Part shown: piece after piece, positions 35,895 through 44,018 of the stretch
How positions within the stretch are numbered: the stretch's first letter is position 1
How the letters are laid out: each line of letters opens with the position of its first letter
Assembly (NCBI GenBank): GCA_028281765.1
Contig: JANQJF010000068.1
Coordinates: 59,299 to 123,298 of the forward strand
Reading direction: 5' to 3'
Source: Planctomycetota bacterium
GTDB lineage: Bacteria; Planctomycetota; UBA1135; UBA2386
Length of the DNA: 64,000 nt
Notes under the pieces: model-generated
Seen by the model: only the letters and a program-made list of their open reading frames with translations
Databases searched by the model: none
What the model was told of the DNA's origin: nothing
Position numbers and translations under genes: made by a program

Positions 35895-36626
35895 TTGGTG
35901 GCGGCGAAGAAGAAGGCGACGAAGAAGGCCGCGAAGGCGGCTCCGAAGGACCCGCGCGACCCGATCGCGATCACGCCGGCGTCGATGAAGGCGACGCTCG
36001 TGGAGGTCGAGAAGTCGCTGGCGAAGATCACTCCGCCCGAGGAGCCGCAGCCGGGTTCGCTCGCGGATGCGATGCTGCACTACATCTTCTCGCGTGGCCT
36101 GCCGTGCGGCTACGGCCAAGAGGTGCTGCGTCGGATCGAGACGGACTTCGTCGATCGCAACGAGTACCGCGTCACCGAGGCCTACGAGATCGAAGAGGCG
36201 TTCGCCGACCTCGGTTTCCCGGACACGTTCGAGCGTTGCCTCGCGGCCAAGGAAGCCGTGAGCCAGCTCTACAACGATCAAAACGCGGTGAGCCTCGAGT
36301 TCCTGCGGGAAGCGCCGGTCGCCGAGCGCAAGGGCTTCTTTGCGCGCGTCCCGGCGATCACGCCCGACCTCCAGAAGTTCCTCGCGCAGATCGTCGGCTA
36401 CGAAGAGGTGCTCTTCTCGCCGCGGTCGACTCAGCGCGTCCAGCAGCGACTCGGCTTCGACCCGAAGGGTTCGGGCGTCGAGGCGTTCTTCGGCGGACTC
36501 CGCGAGCTGATCGCGCCCTACGGGCACCTGCCGCTGAGGGTCGGTCCCGATACGGGCGACGGCAAACCGATCCTCGAGCCGGAGCTGTCCGCGCTCTGTG
36601 TGGTCGTGCGCCTCGGCGCGAAGTAG
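35895..36626 (+). CDS. Unknown protein with histone-H1-like basic N-terminus and possible helix-hairpin-helix region
   Basis: A 243-residue cytosolic protein. The N-terminus is a Lys/Ala tract (AAKKKATKKAAKAAPK) like a DNA-binding tail. Residues about 55-180 contain helices loosely recalling the HhH-GPD DNA glycosylase fold (SLADAMLHYIFSRGLPCGYG, then FFARVPAITPDLQKFLAQIV), but the catalytic Lys/Asp signature is not evident. A nucleic-acid-binding role is a weak inference. The GTG start lacks a strong ribosome site. It follows rpsP by 78 bp and precedes maf by 33 bp on the same strand. Confidence 0.5.
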   Translation: MVAAKKKATKKAAKAAPKDPRDPIAITPASMKATLVEVEKSLAKITPPEEPQPGSLADAMLHYIFSRGLPCGYGQEVLRRIETDFVDRNEYRVTEAYEIEEAFADLGFPDTFERCLAAKEAVSQLYNDQNAVSLEFLREAPVAERKGFFARVPAITPDLQKFLAQIVGYEEVLFSPRSTQRVQQRLGFDPKGSGVEAFFGGLRELIAPYGHLPLRVGPDTGDGKPILEPELSALCVVVRLGAK

Positions 36627-36659
36627 GACCGCGGGACACGGTCCCGTAAGATCCGCGCC

Positions 36660-37241
36660 GTGCTGTTCCTCGCCTCGAGCTCTCCGAGACGAAGGGCACT
36701 CCTGCACGAAGCCGGGATCCCATTCCGCCTGTGTCGACCCGGGCCGGAGATCGTCGGCGCAGGATCGCCCGCCGAACTCGCCGTCGCGCGCGCGGTGAGC
36801 AAAGCTCGTGGTGCCGAAGCGGAAGACGGCCACCCGTTCGACGAACGGGCCCTCGTGCTCGGCGTCGATACCGTCGTCGACCGCGATGGCGTCGAGCTCG
36901 GCAAGCCGCGCGATCGCGACGACGCCGCGCGGATGCTGCGCCTGCTCTGCGGGCGCCAGCATCGCGTGCACACCGGCCACTGCGCGATTCGAGACGGCGT
37001 CGAGACGACGCGTGTCGCGTCGTCCGTCGTCGAGTGCGCGCCGATCGACGACGCGACGATCGAGGCGTTCCTCGCGACCGAGGACTGGCGCGGCAAGGCC
37101 GGGGGCTATGGCATCCAGGATGCCTCGACCCCGTTCTTGCAGCTGCGCGGCGGGGATCTGGACACCGTGATCGGGCTGTCGATTCGGGTCGTGCGGTCGA
37201 TGCTGGAGACGACCGAGGGGGGCGTGTGTCCACCGAACTGA
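36660..37241 (+). CDS. Maf/YhdE-family nucleoside triphosphate pyrophosphatase
   Basis: Maf proteins hydrolyse non-canonical or pyrimidine NTPs to monophosphates and some affect septum formation. The 193-residue product has the substrate-binding start FLASSSPRRRALLHEAGIPF, the conserved Asp in LVLGVDTVVDRDG, LGKPRDRDDAARML and GKAGGYGIQDAS near the end. The start is GTG. It overlaps the next gene by 16 bases. Whether it acts on dTTP/UTP or m7GTP cannot be told from these motifs. Confidence 0.9.
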   Translation: MLFLASSSPRRRALLHEAGIPFRLCRPGPEIVGAGSPAELAVARAVSKARGAEAEDGHPFDERALVLGVDTVVDRDGVELGKPRDRDDAARMLRLLCGRQHRVHTGHCAIRDGVETTRVASSVVECAPIDDATIEAFLATEDWRGKAGGYGIQDASTPFLQLRGGDLDTVIGLSIRVVRSMLETTEGGVCPPN

Positions 37242-37744
37242 TGCGGCGGCTCGTGATCGGCATCGGGCTGGCGATCGGACTCGCGGCCGTCCTGTGGTTC
37301 GTGCTCGACCGGTCCGAGGCCCAGGCCGAGGTGATCCCGGTGCCGGTCGCCGGGGCTCCGACACCGGAGCGACCGCGTGCCGTGCTGCCCGCGGCGATCC
37401 CGCGTGGCGGCTGCGCGAGCGTCGCGCTCGGCCGGCACCGCGAGGATCTCGGCGACCGCGCGCCGATCGTGGAGATCCGGCGAGGGGGATCCGTGCGCAT
37501 CGTCACGGGCCCACCGGCTCCGTCTTCGCCGACCGCGACAGGGTCGTCCGGCGGCGCCTGGCGGGCCGGAATCCTGCTCCCGCGCCTGCGATTGACCAGC
37601 CTGTCGGCGCGGGAGCGCTCGGCGCTGCTCGAGGTCCTGCGGGCGTTCAGCGGTGATTCCGGCCTCCGGCCGGAGCAGATTCGCGCGACCGGAGTCGCGT
37701 TCCGGCCCGAGGAACTGGCCTCCCTGCTGCGCTGGCGGCGTTGA
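37226..37744 (+). CDS. Single-pass membrane protein of unknown function
   Basis: A 172-residue protein with one hydrophobic segment near its N-terminus (LVIGIGLAIGLAAVLWFVL). A Pro-rich spacer and a C-terminal domain follow (GILLPRLRLTSLSARERSAL, then LRPEQIRATGVAFRPEELAS). I chose the GTG at 37226 because gagggg lies just upstream. An ATG at 37241 is the alternative and would overlap the maf stop as TGATG. No family is recognised. Co-translation with maf is likely. Confidence 0.55.
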   Translation: MSTELMRRLVIGIGLAIGLAAVLWFVLDRSEAQAEVIPVPVAGAPTPERPRAVLPAAIPRGGCASVALGRHREDLGDRAPIVEIRRGGSVRIVTGPPAPSSPTATGSSGGAWRAGILLPRLRLTSLSARERSALLEVLRAFSGDSGLRPEQIRATGVAFRPEELASLLRWRR

Positions 37745-37829
37745 TCCGGCCGCGTCGGCCGGGGAAGTCGCTTGCATGCCAGGTCTTGCGGCATACACTT
37801 CCCCGCCCTTCCCGAAGGTGCTTCCCGCG

Positions 37830-38045
37830 ATGAAAGCCAAGATCCACCCCGAATACGTCGTCTGCAAGGTTTCCTGCGCATGCGGGAACACGTTCGAGAC
37901 CCACTCGACCAAGTCGGCGATCAAGCTCGATATCTGCGCGGCGTGCCACCCGTTCTTCACCGGCTCGCAGAAGTTCGTCGACACGGCCGGCCGCGTCGAC
38001 AAGTTCCGCCGCCGTTACGCCAAGTCGGACGACCAGAAGAGCTGA
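37830..38045 (+). CDS. rpmE: Large ribosomal subunit protein bL31 (zinc-binding form)
   Basis: The 71-residue product has the zinc ligands in CKVSCACGNTFETHSTK and CAACHPFFTGSQKFVDTAGR. This is the C+ form rather than the zinc-free paralogue used in zinc shortage. The length is standard. It lies upstream of prfA by about 48 bp, the rpmE-prfA-prmC order found in many bacteria. Confidence 0.96.
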   Translation: MKAKIHPEYVVCKVSCACGNTFETHSTKSAIKLDICAACHPFFTGSQKFVDTAGRVDKFRRRYAKSDDQKS

Positions 38046-38093
38046 TTCGCGCGGCGCCCGTGAACGTGGCGCTCGCATTGCTCGTTCGTGCCC

Positions 38094-39179
38094 ATGGATG
38101 AATTCCTGCGAGCAGGCGTGGTGGCCAAGCTCGACTCCATGGTTGCGCGGATGCACGAGCTGACGGCCCTGCTCTCCGAGCCCGAGTTCCACTCGCGGCC
38201 CGAGGCGCCCGCCGTACAGCGCGAGCTCGGTGGACTGCAGCGCGTCACCACGCTCTACGAAGCGTTCCAGAAGACCTGCGAGCAGGTCTCGGAGGCCGAC
38301 ACCATCATCGAGTCCAAAGTCGACCCGGAGCTGGTGGAGCTCGCGCAGATGGAGCTGCCGGAGCTGCGCGAGTCGGCGAAGACGATGGCGACGCAGCTGC
38401 TCGACGAGTTGCTCGCCGCGGAAGGCGACAACAACCGCAGCGCGATCGTCGAGATCCGCGCGGGCACGGGCGGCGACGAGGCGGCGCTGTGGGCGCGCGA
38501 TCTGCGTGACATGTATCAGCGATATGCGTCCGAGCGCGGTTGGAAGATCGATTCGATCTCGGATTCGCCGAACGACATGGGCGGCTTCAAGGAGACGATC
38601 TTCAGCGTGCACGGCGATGGCGTGTTCAACGTGCTGCGCTTCGAGTCGGGCGGACACCGCGTGCAGCGCGTGCCCGCGACCGAGTCGCAGGGTCGCATCC
38701 ACACGTCGGCCGCGACCGTCGCGGTGCTCGCCGAGGCCGAGGACGTCGAGGTCGAGATCAACGACGGCGATCTCGAGATCACGGCCGTGCGCGCGTCGGG
38801 CCCTGGCGGGCAGAACGTCAACAAGGTCTCGTCCGCCGTGCGCATCCTACACAAGCCGAGTGGCCTGCAGGTCTTCTGCCAAGAGGAACGCAGTCAGATC
38901 AAGAACAAGGCGAAGGCGCTGAAGCTGATCCGAACGCGACTCTTCGACGAGGAGAAGCGCAAGGCCGACGACGCGCGGTCCGCAGAGCGTCGCAGCCAAG
39001 TCGGCTCCGGGGACCGCAGCGCGCGCGTGCGCACCTACAACTTCCCTCAGAACCGCGTGACCGACCATCGGCTCAGCGGTCGCAACTTCACCCTCGAACA
39101 GGTCATGGAAGGCCGGCTCGAACCCATCTTCGACGCGCTGCTGCTCGACGAGCGCGAGCGCCGCATCGCGGAGCTCTGA
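38094..39179 (+). CDS. prfA: Peptide chain release factor 1
   Basis: RF1 reads UAA and UAG and triggers peptide release. The 361-residue product has the GGQ motif in SGPGGQNVNKVSSAVRI and RFESGGHRVQRVPATESQGR. The codon-recognition loop between them is consistent with RF1 (RIHTSAATVAVL). The C-terminal part has NFPQNRVTDHRLSGRNFTLE. The start at ATG 38094 is preferred; an in-frame GTG six bases upstream is possible. It is followed 40 bp later by a membrane protein gene and then prmC, the enzyme that methylates the GGQ glutamine. Confidence 0.96.
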   Translation: MDEFLRAGVVAKLDSMVARMHELTALLSEPEFHSRPEAPAVQRELGGLQRVTTLYEAFQKTCEQVSEADTIIESKVDPELVELAQMELPELRESAKTMATQLLDELLAAEGDNNRSAIVEIRAGTGGDEAALWARDLRDMYQRYASERGWKIDSISDSPNDMGGFKETIFSVHGDGVFNVLRFESGGHRVQRVPATESQGRIHTSAATVAVLAEAEDVEVEINDGDLEITAVRASGPGGQNVNKVSSAVRILHKPSGLQVFCQEERSQIKNKAKALKLIRTRLFDEEKRKADDARSAERRSQVGSGDRSARVRTYNFPQNRVTDHRLSGRNFTLEQVMEGRLEPIFDALLLDERERRIAEL

Positions 39180-39219
39180 CTCCTTCCCTACGAATCCCCT
39201 CTCACATTTGGAGAATCCC

Positions 39220-39975
39220 ATGAGCGACGAACTTCAGGAGCTGGAACCCATGCCGGACGCCCCGCAGCCCGAGCCCACGCCGCCGCCCGCGGCGGCCGCG
39301 CCGGCCGGCGGCCCGCCCCCGGGTATGCCCCCGCAGCAAGGCCAGCCGATGCGTAGCGGCGCCGTCCTCGGCGCGCCCGGTTTCAACCCGAACGCCGACA
39401 AGGAGTACTACCGCTTCCTGATGTCGGGCGTCGTGATGTTCCTCGGCTGCATGATGCCGTGGGGCCCCGAGTGGTCGATGGCCGGCTACAAGACGCTCAG
39501 TGGCGCGCTCTTCACGCTGATCGCGATCGGCATGATCTGGAGCTGGTGGGGCGCGATCGCGACCGCACGCTTCAGCGGCGCGAACCTCAAGTGGGTCGGC
39601 CTGTCGCTGATCCCGTTCATCGCGTGCCTGCAGGCGATCCTCACCGCGTTCAGCTCGGCCGCGGTCACGGACTTCGTCGACGCCGGCAAGGCGATGCCCG
39701 AAGGCTGGGGCGAGTTCTTCAGCGCGATGTTCGACTCGCTGCCGCTGTTCGGCGGTGACGAAGTCGCGGGTGAGAAGGTCTCGAACTTCCTGCGCGCGTT
39801 CGGTGGCGGTCAGATCGTCGTCTTCTTTGGCGCGCTCTACGCCGAGTTCGCGTTCTTCCTCGCGATCATGGGCGGTGCGAAGCACGCCAAGAAGCAGAAG
39901 GCCGAAGCGGCCGCATCCGGTCGCGGCGCGCGTCGCTCGGGCGGCGGCGGTGGCGGCAAGAGCGGCCGCAAGTAG
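39220..39975 (+). CDS. Membrane protein of unknown function between prfA and prmC
   Basis: A 251-residue protein. Residues about 1-45 are Pro-rich (EPTPPPAAAAPAGGPPPGMP). Membrane segments follow at about 64-80, 88-106, 122-140 and 185-215 (GQIVVFFGALYAEFAFFLAI). The C-terminus is Lys/Arg/Gly-rich (GARRSGGGGGGKSGRK). The start is fixed by ggaga five bases before the ATG. It lies within the prfA-prmC run and is probably co-transcribed, but no functional tie to release factor methylation is evident. No family recognised. Confidence 0.65.
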   Translation: MSDELQELEPMPDAPQPEPTPPPAAAAPAGGPPPGMPPQQGQPMRSGAVLGAPGFNPNADKEYYRFLMSGVVMFLGCMMPWGPEWSMAGYKTLSGALFTLIAIGMIWSWWGAIATARFSGANLKWVGLSLIPFIACLQAILTAFSSAAVTDFVDAGKAMPEGWGEFFSAMFDSLPLFGGDEVAGEKVSNFLRAFGGGQIVVFFGALYAEFAFFLAIMGGAKHAKKQKAEAAASGRGARRSGGGGGGKSGRK

Positions 39976-39981
39976 TCGCAG

Positions 39982-40839
39982 ATGCCCGACACGGTCCTCG
40001 AGATCCTGACCGCGTCCGAACGGTATCTCGAGGATCGTGAGGTCGACGCCCCGCGGCGTTCCGCCGAGCTGCTGCTCGCACGCGTGCTCGGCGTCGACCG
40101 CCTGCAGCTCTACCTCGCGCACGACCGGCCGCTCGACGAGCCGGAAAAGCAGCGCATGCGCGAGCTGCTCGCGCGCCGCGGCGACCACGAACCGGTCGCG
40201 TATCTCCTGGGCGACTGGGAGTTCTACGGCTACGAGCTCGAGGTCACGCCGGCCGTGTTGATCCCACGACCGGAGACCGAAGGCCTGGTCGAGCTCGCGA
40301 AGGAGCGCGCGCCGAATGGCGCACGCGTCGTCGACCTCGGCACCGGCAGCGGCGCGATCGCGATCGCGCTCGCGAAGGAGCGAGAGGACGTGCAGGTGTG
40401 GGCGGTCGACAAGAGTGAAGATGCGCTCGCGGTCGCGCGGCGCAACGTCGAGAAGCACGGACTGAGTGAGCGCGTGCACTGCGTGCTCGGGTCGTACTGG
40501 GAACCGCTCGAAGGCGAGGCGCCGTTCGACCTGCTCGTGTCGAATCCGCCGTACGTGGATCCGGCGAAGCCGGAGCTGCTCGCGGATGACGTGCGGAAGT
40601 ACGAGCCGGAGCTGGCGCTGTTCACACCGGAGGGGGAGCCGGGTGCGCCGTACGCCGAAATCGCTGCGGGGGCTGCGCAGCATCTGAAGGCTGAGGCGAT
40701 CGCGGTTTTCGAAAGTGGCGTCGGCGCGATCGAGCCAGCGCGGCGTGCGCTCGAGGAGTCGAGGGCGTTCGGGGGTGTGGAGGTACGGACGGATTTGGCG
40801 GGGATCGAGCGGTACTTGTTGGCGCGGGTCATCGTGTAG
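39982..40839 (+). CDS. prmC: Release factor glutamine N5-methyltransferase PrmC
   Basis: PrmC methylates the Gln of the GGQ motif of RF1 and RF2. The 285-residue product has an N-terminal helical domain (APRRSAELLLARVLGVDRLQ), the linker PVAYLLGDWEFYGYEL, PRPETEGLVELA, SAM motif VVDLGTGSGAIAIALA and the catalytic NPPYV. It starts six bases after the membrane protein gene. Its target gene prfA lies two genes upstream, giving a matched enzyme-substrate pair. Confidence 0.96.
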   Translation: MPDTVLEILTASERYLEDREVDAPRRSAELLLARVLGVDRLQLYLAHDRPLDEPEKQRMRELLARRGDHEPVAYLLGDWEFYGYELEVTPAVLIPRPETEGLVELAKERAPNGARVVDLGTGSGAIAIALAKEREDVQVWAVDKSEDALAVARRNVEKHGLSERVHCVLGSYWEPLEGEAPFDLLVSNPPYVDPAKPELLADDVRKYEPELALFTPEGEPGAPYAEIAAGAAQHLKAEAIAVFESGVGAIEPARRALEESRAFGGVEVRTDLAGIERYLLARVIV

Positions 40840-40998
40840 CGACGAATATCGCGGGGACGGGCGCGGGCTCGACGGGCCCGGATCCCGACGGACGCGGATT
40901 CCGACGGGCTCGGGCGAGCGCGGGTTCGTGGAGCGGGCTTGGATCTGGGTCGCACGCGGGCTCGCACGCGCACGCCGGGCACCCGTTGCCCGCTTCGC

Positions 40999-41349
40999 CT
41001 AGTTGATCGCTTCCGTGGCCCGCGTCACCCAAGCCTTCAACGCGTTCCGCGACTCCGCCGGCGTCTCCGTGAAGTACACCGCGATCTCATGCGCCTTCTC
41101 GCTGCCGGCCATCTCCTCGCAGCGCACGACCGCACCCTTCACTTCGACGACCTCGTCGTCCCCCGGCAGCTCGAGCCCGATCTGCACCAGCGTCATCTCT
41201 TCGATCGCCTCGGGGTACGTGCAGCACAGCCCGATCTCGGAGAGGTCGCGCAGGCGCCCTTCTTGCGCTTCGCCTTCGCCGCGTAGGCGAATCGGAAAAT
41301 CGGCGGGGATGCGCGGAGCGCGACGACGTTCGGAGCCAGGTTTGGTCAT
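40999..41349 (-). CDS. PilZ-domain protein (possible c-di-GMP sensor)
   Basis: A 116-residue one-domain protein. The PilZ c-di-GMP motif is present as RRRAPRIPADFPIRLRG (RxxxR) and LRDLSEIGLC (DxSxxG), with the beta-barrel following (VQIGLELPGDDEVVEVKGAV). Binding of c-di-GMP is therefore likely. The start at ATG 41349 has gggagg upstream; a longer in-frame start would read into the divergent promoter region. It is divergent from ssb. The output partner is unknown. The convergent gap to prmC (40840-40998) contains only a short G+C hairpin (cgggca/tgcccg, 40976-40992). Confidence 0.8.
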   Translation of the reverse strand: MTKPGSERRRAPRIPADFPIRLRGEGEAQEGRLRDLSEIGLCCTYPEAIEEMTLVQIGLELPGDDEVVEVKGAVVRCEEMAGSEKAHEIAVYFTETPAESRNALKAWVTRATEAIN

Positions 41350-41515
41350 GTTCCCTCCCGCAAACGGCCGCCCGGCCGCGTGCGAACTTTGTCGGCACCA
41401 AGGATACCTCTGCTCCGGCGCCGTCGCTACCATTGCCGTCTTGGGCGGGCGCGCGGATGGGCTGTGTCGCCGATTCCCATTCGAAACACACACCGAAGAC
41501 ACCGATTCGGACACG

Positions 41516-41977
41516 ATGGCGAACTTCAACAAAGTGATCCTCCTGGGCAACCTGACTCGCGACATCGAGATGCGTTACACGCAGAGCGGCACCGCGATCG
41601 GGAAGACCGGGATGGCGATCAACCGCAAATTCAACCGGGGCGGCGAGGGTGGGCAGCAGCAGGAAGAGACCTGCTTCGTCGACCTGACGATCTGGGGCCG
41701 GCAGGCCGAGATCCTGAGCCAGTACTCCGGCAAGGGCCGTCCGCTGTTCGTCGAAGGGCGCCTCCAGTTTTCCACCTGGGAAGACAAGAACGGTGGTGGA
41801 AAACGCAGCAAGCTCGAGGTCGTTGTAGAGAACTTCCAGTTCGTCGACAGCCGTGGCGGCGGCCAGGGCGGGGGTGCTCCGCAGCAAGGCGGGCAAGGTG
41901 CGGCCGGTGCCGGCGGTGGTCAGGGCGGCGGCGGGGGTGCCGAAATGTCCGGTGACTACGACGCGATCCCGTTCTGA
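41516..41977 (+). CDS. ssb: Single-stranded DNA-binding protein
   Basis: SSB protects ssDNA and recruits replication and repair proteins. The 153-residue product has the OB fold (NKVILLGNLTRDIEMRYTQS, then PLFVEGRLQFSTWED), a Gly/Gln-rich linker at about residues 115-145 and the acidic partner-binding tip DYDAIPF. The start follows from the family alignment. The usual neighbours rpsF and rpsR are absent. A hairpin at 42032-42060 follows the stop. Confidence 0.95.
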   Translation: MANFNKVILLGNLTRDIEMRYTQSGTAIGKTGMAINRKFNRGGEGGQQQEETCFVDLTIWGRQAEILSQYSGKGRPLFVEGRLQFSTWEDKNGGGKRSKLEVVVENFQFVDSRGGGQGGGAPQQGGQGAAGAGGGQGGGGGAEMSGDYDAIPF

Positions 41978-42031
41978 CGGAACCAGGTCGCGAGGCGCCT
42001 CAAGTCCTGGATCTACCTGATCCGAAATGCA

Positions 42032-42060
42032 CCCAGAGGGGCAATGCCATGCCCTCTGGG
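42032..42060 (+). terminator. Hairpin after ssb
   Basis: Stem cccagaggg (42032-42040) pairs with ccctctggg (42052-42060), loop of 11 bases, followed by ttgctgtg. It lies 55 bp after the ssb stop and nine bases before the next ATG at 42069. It may end ssb transcription or, as part of the next gene's leader, mask its start. Confidence 0.6.
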
Positions 42061-42068
42061 TTGCTGTG

Positions 42069-42791
42069 ATGGAATCACTCGGTCAGGTCAAACACGATCT
42101 CGTTGCCCGCGCAGAGTCCGCCACGCTCGACGATCTCGAGCAGCGGGGGCGTTCCAAGGTTCGCGTGCTGCGCGCTGGCCAGATCGTCGAGGTGGTCGAC
42201 CAGGCGATCTCGCGCGCGGTCGACTCCTCGGACCTCATCCCTCGGGACGAGGTCGAGGTGCTCGTCGAACAGGCTCGTGGCGAAGTCCACCTCGAACTCG
42301 ACGACCGCACGCGCGAACTCGACGCGCTGCGGGCCGAACTCGAGGAGCAGAAGGGCGCCGCCGACTCCAGCGAAGAGCACCGCGCGGAGAACGAGCGCCT
42401 CAAGACAGAGCTCGAGTCCGCGAACGAGCGGCTCGCGCACTTCGAAGCGCTGTTCCCGGGTGGGACGCCAGCCGCTGCCGCCGCGGCACCGACGCCGCAG
42501 GCGCCGCCCGAGCCGCCGCAGGTCGACACGTCCGCCGCGAGCAACGCGCTCGCGAGCGCCGTCGACCAACTGCAGGAGGCGATGAACGATCGCCTCGACA
42601 ACATGAGCAAGAAGCTCGGCATCAGCACCGCGGTCGAAGCGGACGAAGTGCAGCTCGACAAGCTGTTCGCGTCCGACGACGGCGATGAGCCGACCGAATC
42701 GAACATCGATGACATGCAGGTCAAGAAGACGACCAGTGGTGGCATCGGAGCAAATCTGGAGCGCTTGAAGAAACTCAAGGGGGGCGACTGA
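42069..42791 (+). CDS. Coiled-coil protein, partner of the downstream actin-like gene
   Basis: A 240-residue cytosolic protein. Residues about 1-75 form a helical head (DQAISRAVDSSDLIPRDEVE). About 76-130 are a strong coiled coil (RTRELDALRAELEEQKGAAD, then HRAENERLKTELESANERLA). About 131-165 are Ala/Pro-rich. Another helical stretch lies at about 165-200 (SAVDQLQEAMNDRLDNMSKK). A conserved-looking tail ends GGIGANLERLKKLKGGD. No family is recognised. It lies 22 bp before an actin-fold gene on the same strand, so an adaptor or filament-regulating role is a reasonable inference. The short in-frame ATG at 42027 is inside the hairpin region and was rejected as start. Confidence 0.7.
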   Translation: MESLGQVKHDLVARAESATLDDLEQRGRSKVRVLRAGQIVEVVDQAISRAVDSSDLIPRDEVEVLVEQARGEVHLELDDRTRELDALRAELEEQKGAADSSEEHRAENERLKTELESANERLAHFEALFPGGTPAAAAAAPTPQAPPEPPQVDTSAASNALASAVDQLQEAMNDRLDNMSKKLGISTAVEADEVQLDKLFASDDGDEPTESNIDDMQVKKTTSGGIGANLERLKKLKGGD

Positions 42792-42813
42792 GCCGCGGGC
42801 TCGGTTGTTTGCA

Positions 42814-43881
42814 ATGACCGACGAAAACAACAACGACACCTTCGATCAGCAGGACGTCACCGACGTGGTCGACACGCCGACTGCTTCTTCTGACGTCGCC
42901 CTCGGTAAGGGCATCGACCTCGGCACGGCCAACATCGCGGCTGCGGTGCAGAACGACGACGGCGGCATCACCGTCAACGTCGAGCGCAACGCGTTCCTCG
43001 AGATCGGCGGTGACGGCTACTCCAAGAGCATGCTGACTCGCCTCAACGTGCCCTACGTCGTGCACAACGGTCGGATGATCGTGCTCGGCGAGAGCGCCTT
43101 CGAGCTGGCCAACGTGTTCGGCAAGGAAACTCGTCGTCCGATGTCCGATGGCCTCATCAGCCCGGACGAAGTCGACGCGCTGCCGATCATGAAGATGATC
43201 ATCAGCAAGGTGCTCGGCGAGCCGGCGCAGCAGGGCGAAGCGTGCTACTTCTCGGTCCCGGCCGAGTCGCTCGATGTCGACAACAATGTCGTCTACCACC
43301 AGGGCCTGTTCGAAGGCATGATCGGTAAGCTCGGCTACAACGCCAAGCCGATCAACGAAGCCCACGCCGTGGTCTTCGCCGAACTGGCCGAGAACGACTT
43401 CACGGGCATCGGCCTGTCGTTTGGTGGCGGCATGGCGAATGCCTGCGTCGCCTACAAGTCGATCCCGTGCGTCCAGTTCTCGGTCGCGCGCGGCGGGGAC
43501 TGGATCGACAAGAACGTCGCCAACGTGCTCGGCATCAAGCGCAGCCGCGCGACGTACATCAAGGAATCGGGTGTCGACATCCGCGATCCGAAGAACCGCG
43601 AGGAAGAAGCGGTTGCGATCTACTATTCGAACCTGATCAACTACGTCCTGCAGAACATCAAGAGCCGCTTCGAGAGCGGTTCGAACATGCCGACGTTCAA
43701 CGAGCCGATCGACATCGCGTGTGCCGGCGGCACGTCGCTGGTCGGTGGGTTCATCGAAGTGTTCCGCGACGAGTTCGCGAAGATCGACTTCCCGATCCCG
43801 GTCGGCCGCATCTTCCGCGCCGAAGACGCGCTGACCTCCGTGGCGAAGGGGTGCCTGGTCGCCGCGGCGATCGGCGACTGA
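42814..43881 (+). CDS. Divergent actin-fold ATPase
   Basis: A 355-residue protein with an acidic, disordered-looking N-terminus of about 30 residues. Actin-superfamily motifs in order: phosphate-1 GKGIDLGTANIAAAV (residues 31-45), connect-1 KPINEAHAVVFAE (178-190), phosphate-2 GIGLSFGGGMANACVAY (198-214), adenosine IDIACAGGTSLVGGF (299-313) and connect-2 AEDALTSVAKGCLVAAAI (337-353). In phosphate-2 the usual Asp (DxGGG) is replaced by Ser-Phe, which could alter hydrolysis. It is not clearly MreB, FtsA, ParM, MamK or DnaK. The ATG at 42814 has no strong ribosome site, so coupling with the upstream coiled-coil gene is likely. Filament formation is inferred, not shown. Confidence 0.8.
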   Translation: MTDENNNDTFDQQDVTDVVDTPTASSDVALGKGIDLGTANIAAAVQNDDGGITVNVERNAFLEIGGDGYSKSMLTRLNVPYVVHNGRMIVLGESAFELANVFGKETRRPMSDGLISPDEVDALPIMKMIISKVLGEPAQQGEACYFSVPAESLDVDNNVVYHQGLFEGMIGKLGYNAKPINEAHAVVFAELAENDFTGIGLSFGGGMANACVAYKSIPCVQFSVARGGDWIDKNVANVLGIKRSRATYIKESGVDIRDPKNREEEAVAIYYSNLINYVLQNIKSRFESGSNMPTFNEPIDIACAGGTSLVGGFIEVFRDEFAKIDFPIPVGRIFRAEDALTSVAKGCLVAAAIGD

Positions 43882-43903
43882 AGCTCTCGAGCGCGCAGAG
43901 GTC

Positions 43904-43932
43904 GAGGCAGGGACGCTTGGCGTCGCTGCCTC
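43904..43932 (+). terminator. Terminator hairpin after the actin-like gene
   Basis: Stem gaggcagggacgc (43904-43916), loop ttg, arm 43920-43932 with one internal mismatch, followed by gttt. It starts 22 bp after the stop and reads as an intrinsic terminator. Confidence 0.75.
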
Positions 43933-43983
43933 GTTTGCGTTGGGGGCGAGGGGCAGGGGCGAAGGGCGAAGGGTTGAGGGCAA

Positions 43984-44016
43984 GCCAGAGGAGCTGCCGA
44001 AGGCAGCTCCTCTGGC
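43984..44016 (-). terminator. Perfect 15-bp hairpin after the cytochrome gene
   Basis: Stem gccagaggagctgcc (43984-43998), loop gaa, perfect arm 44002-44016. It lies two bases after the stop of the minus-strand cytochrome gene and ends the convergent junction. Confidence 0.75.
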
Positions 44017-44018
44017 AG

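Noticed and set aside
40840..40998. Possible short gene in the gap between prmC and the PilZ gene
   Set aside because: The tract is low-complexity G+C-rich sequence with no ribosome site or coding bias.
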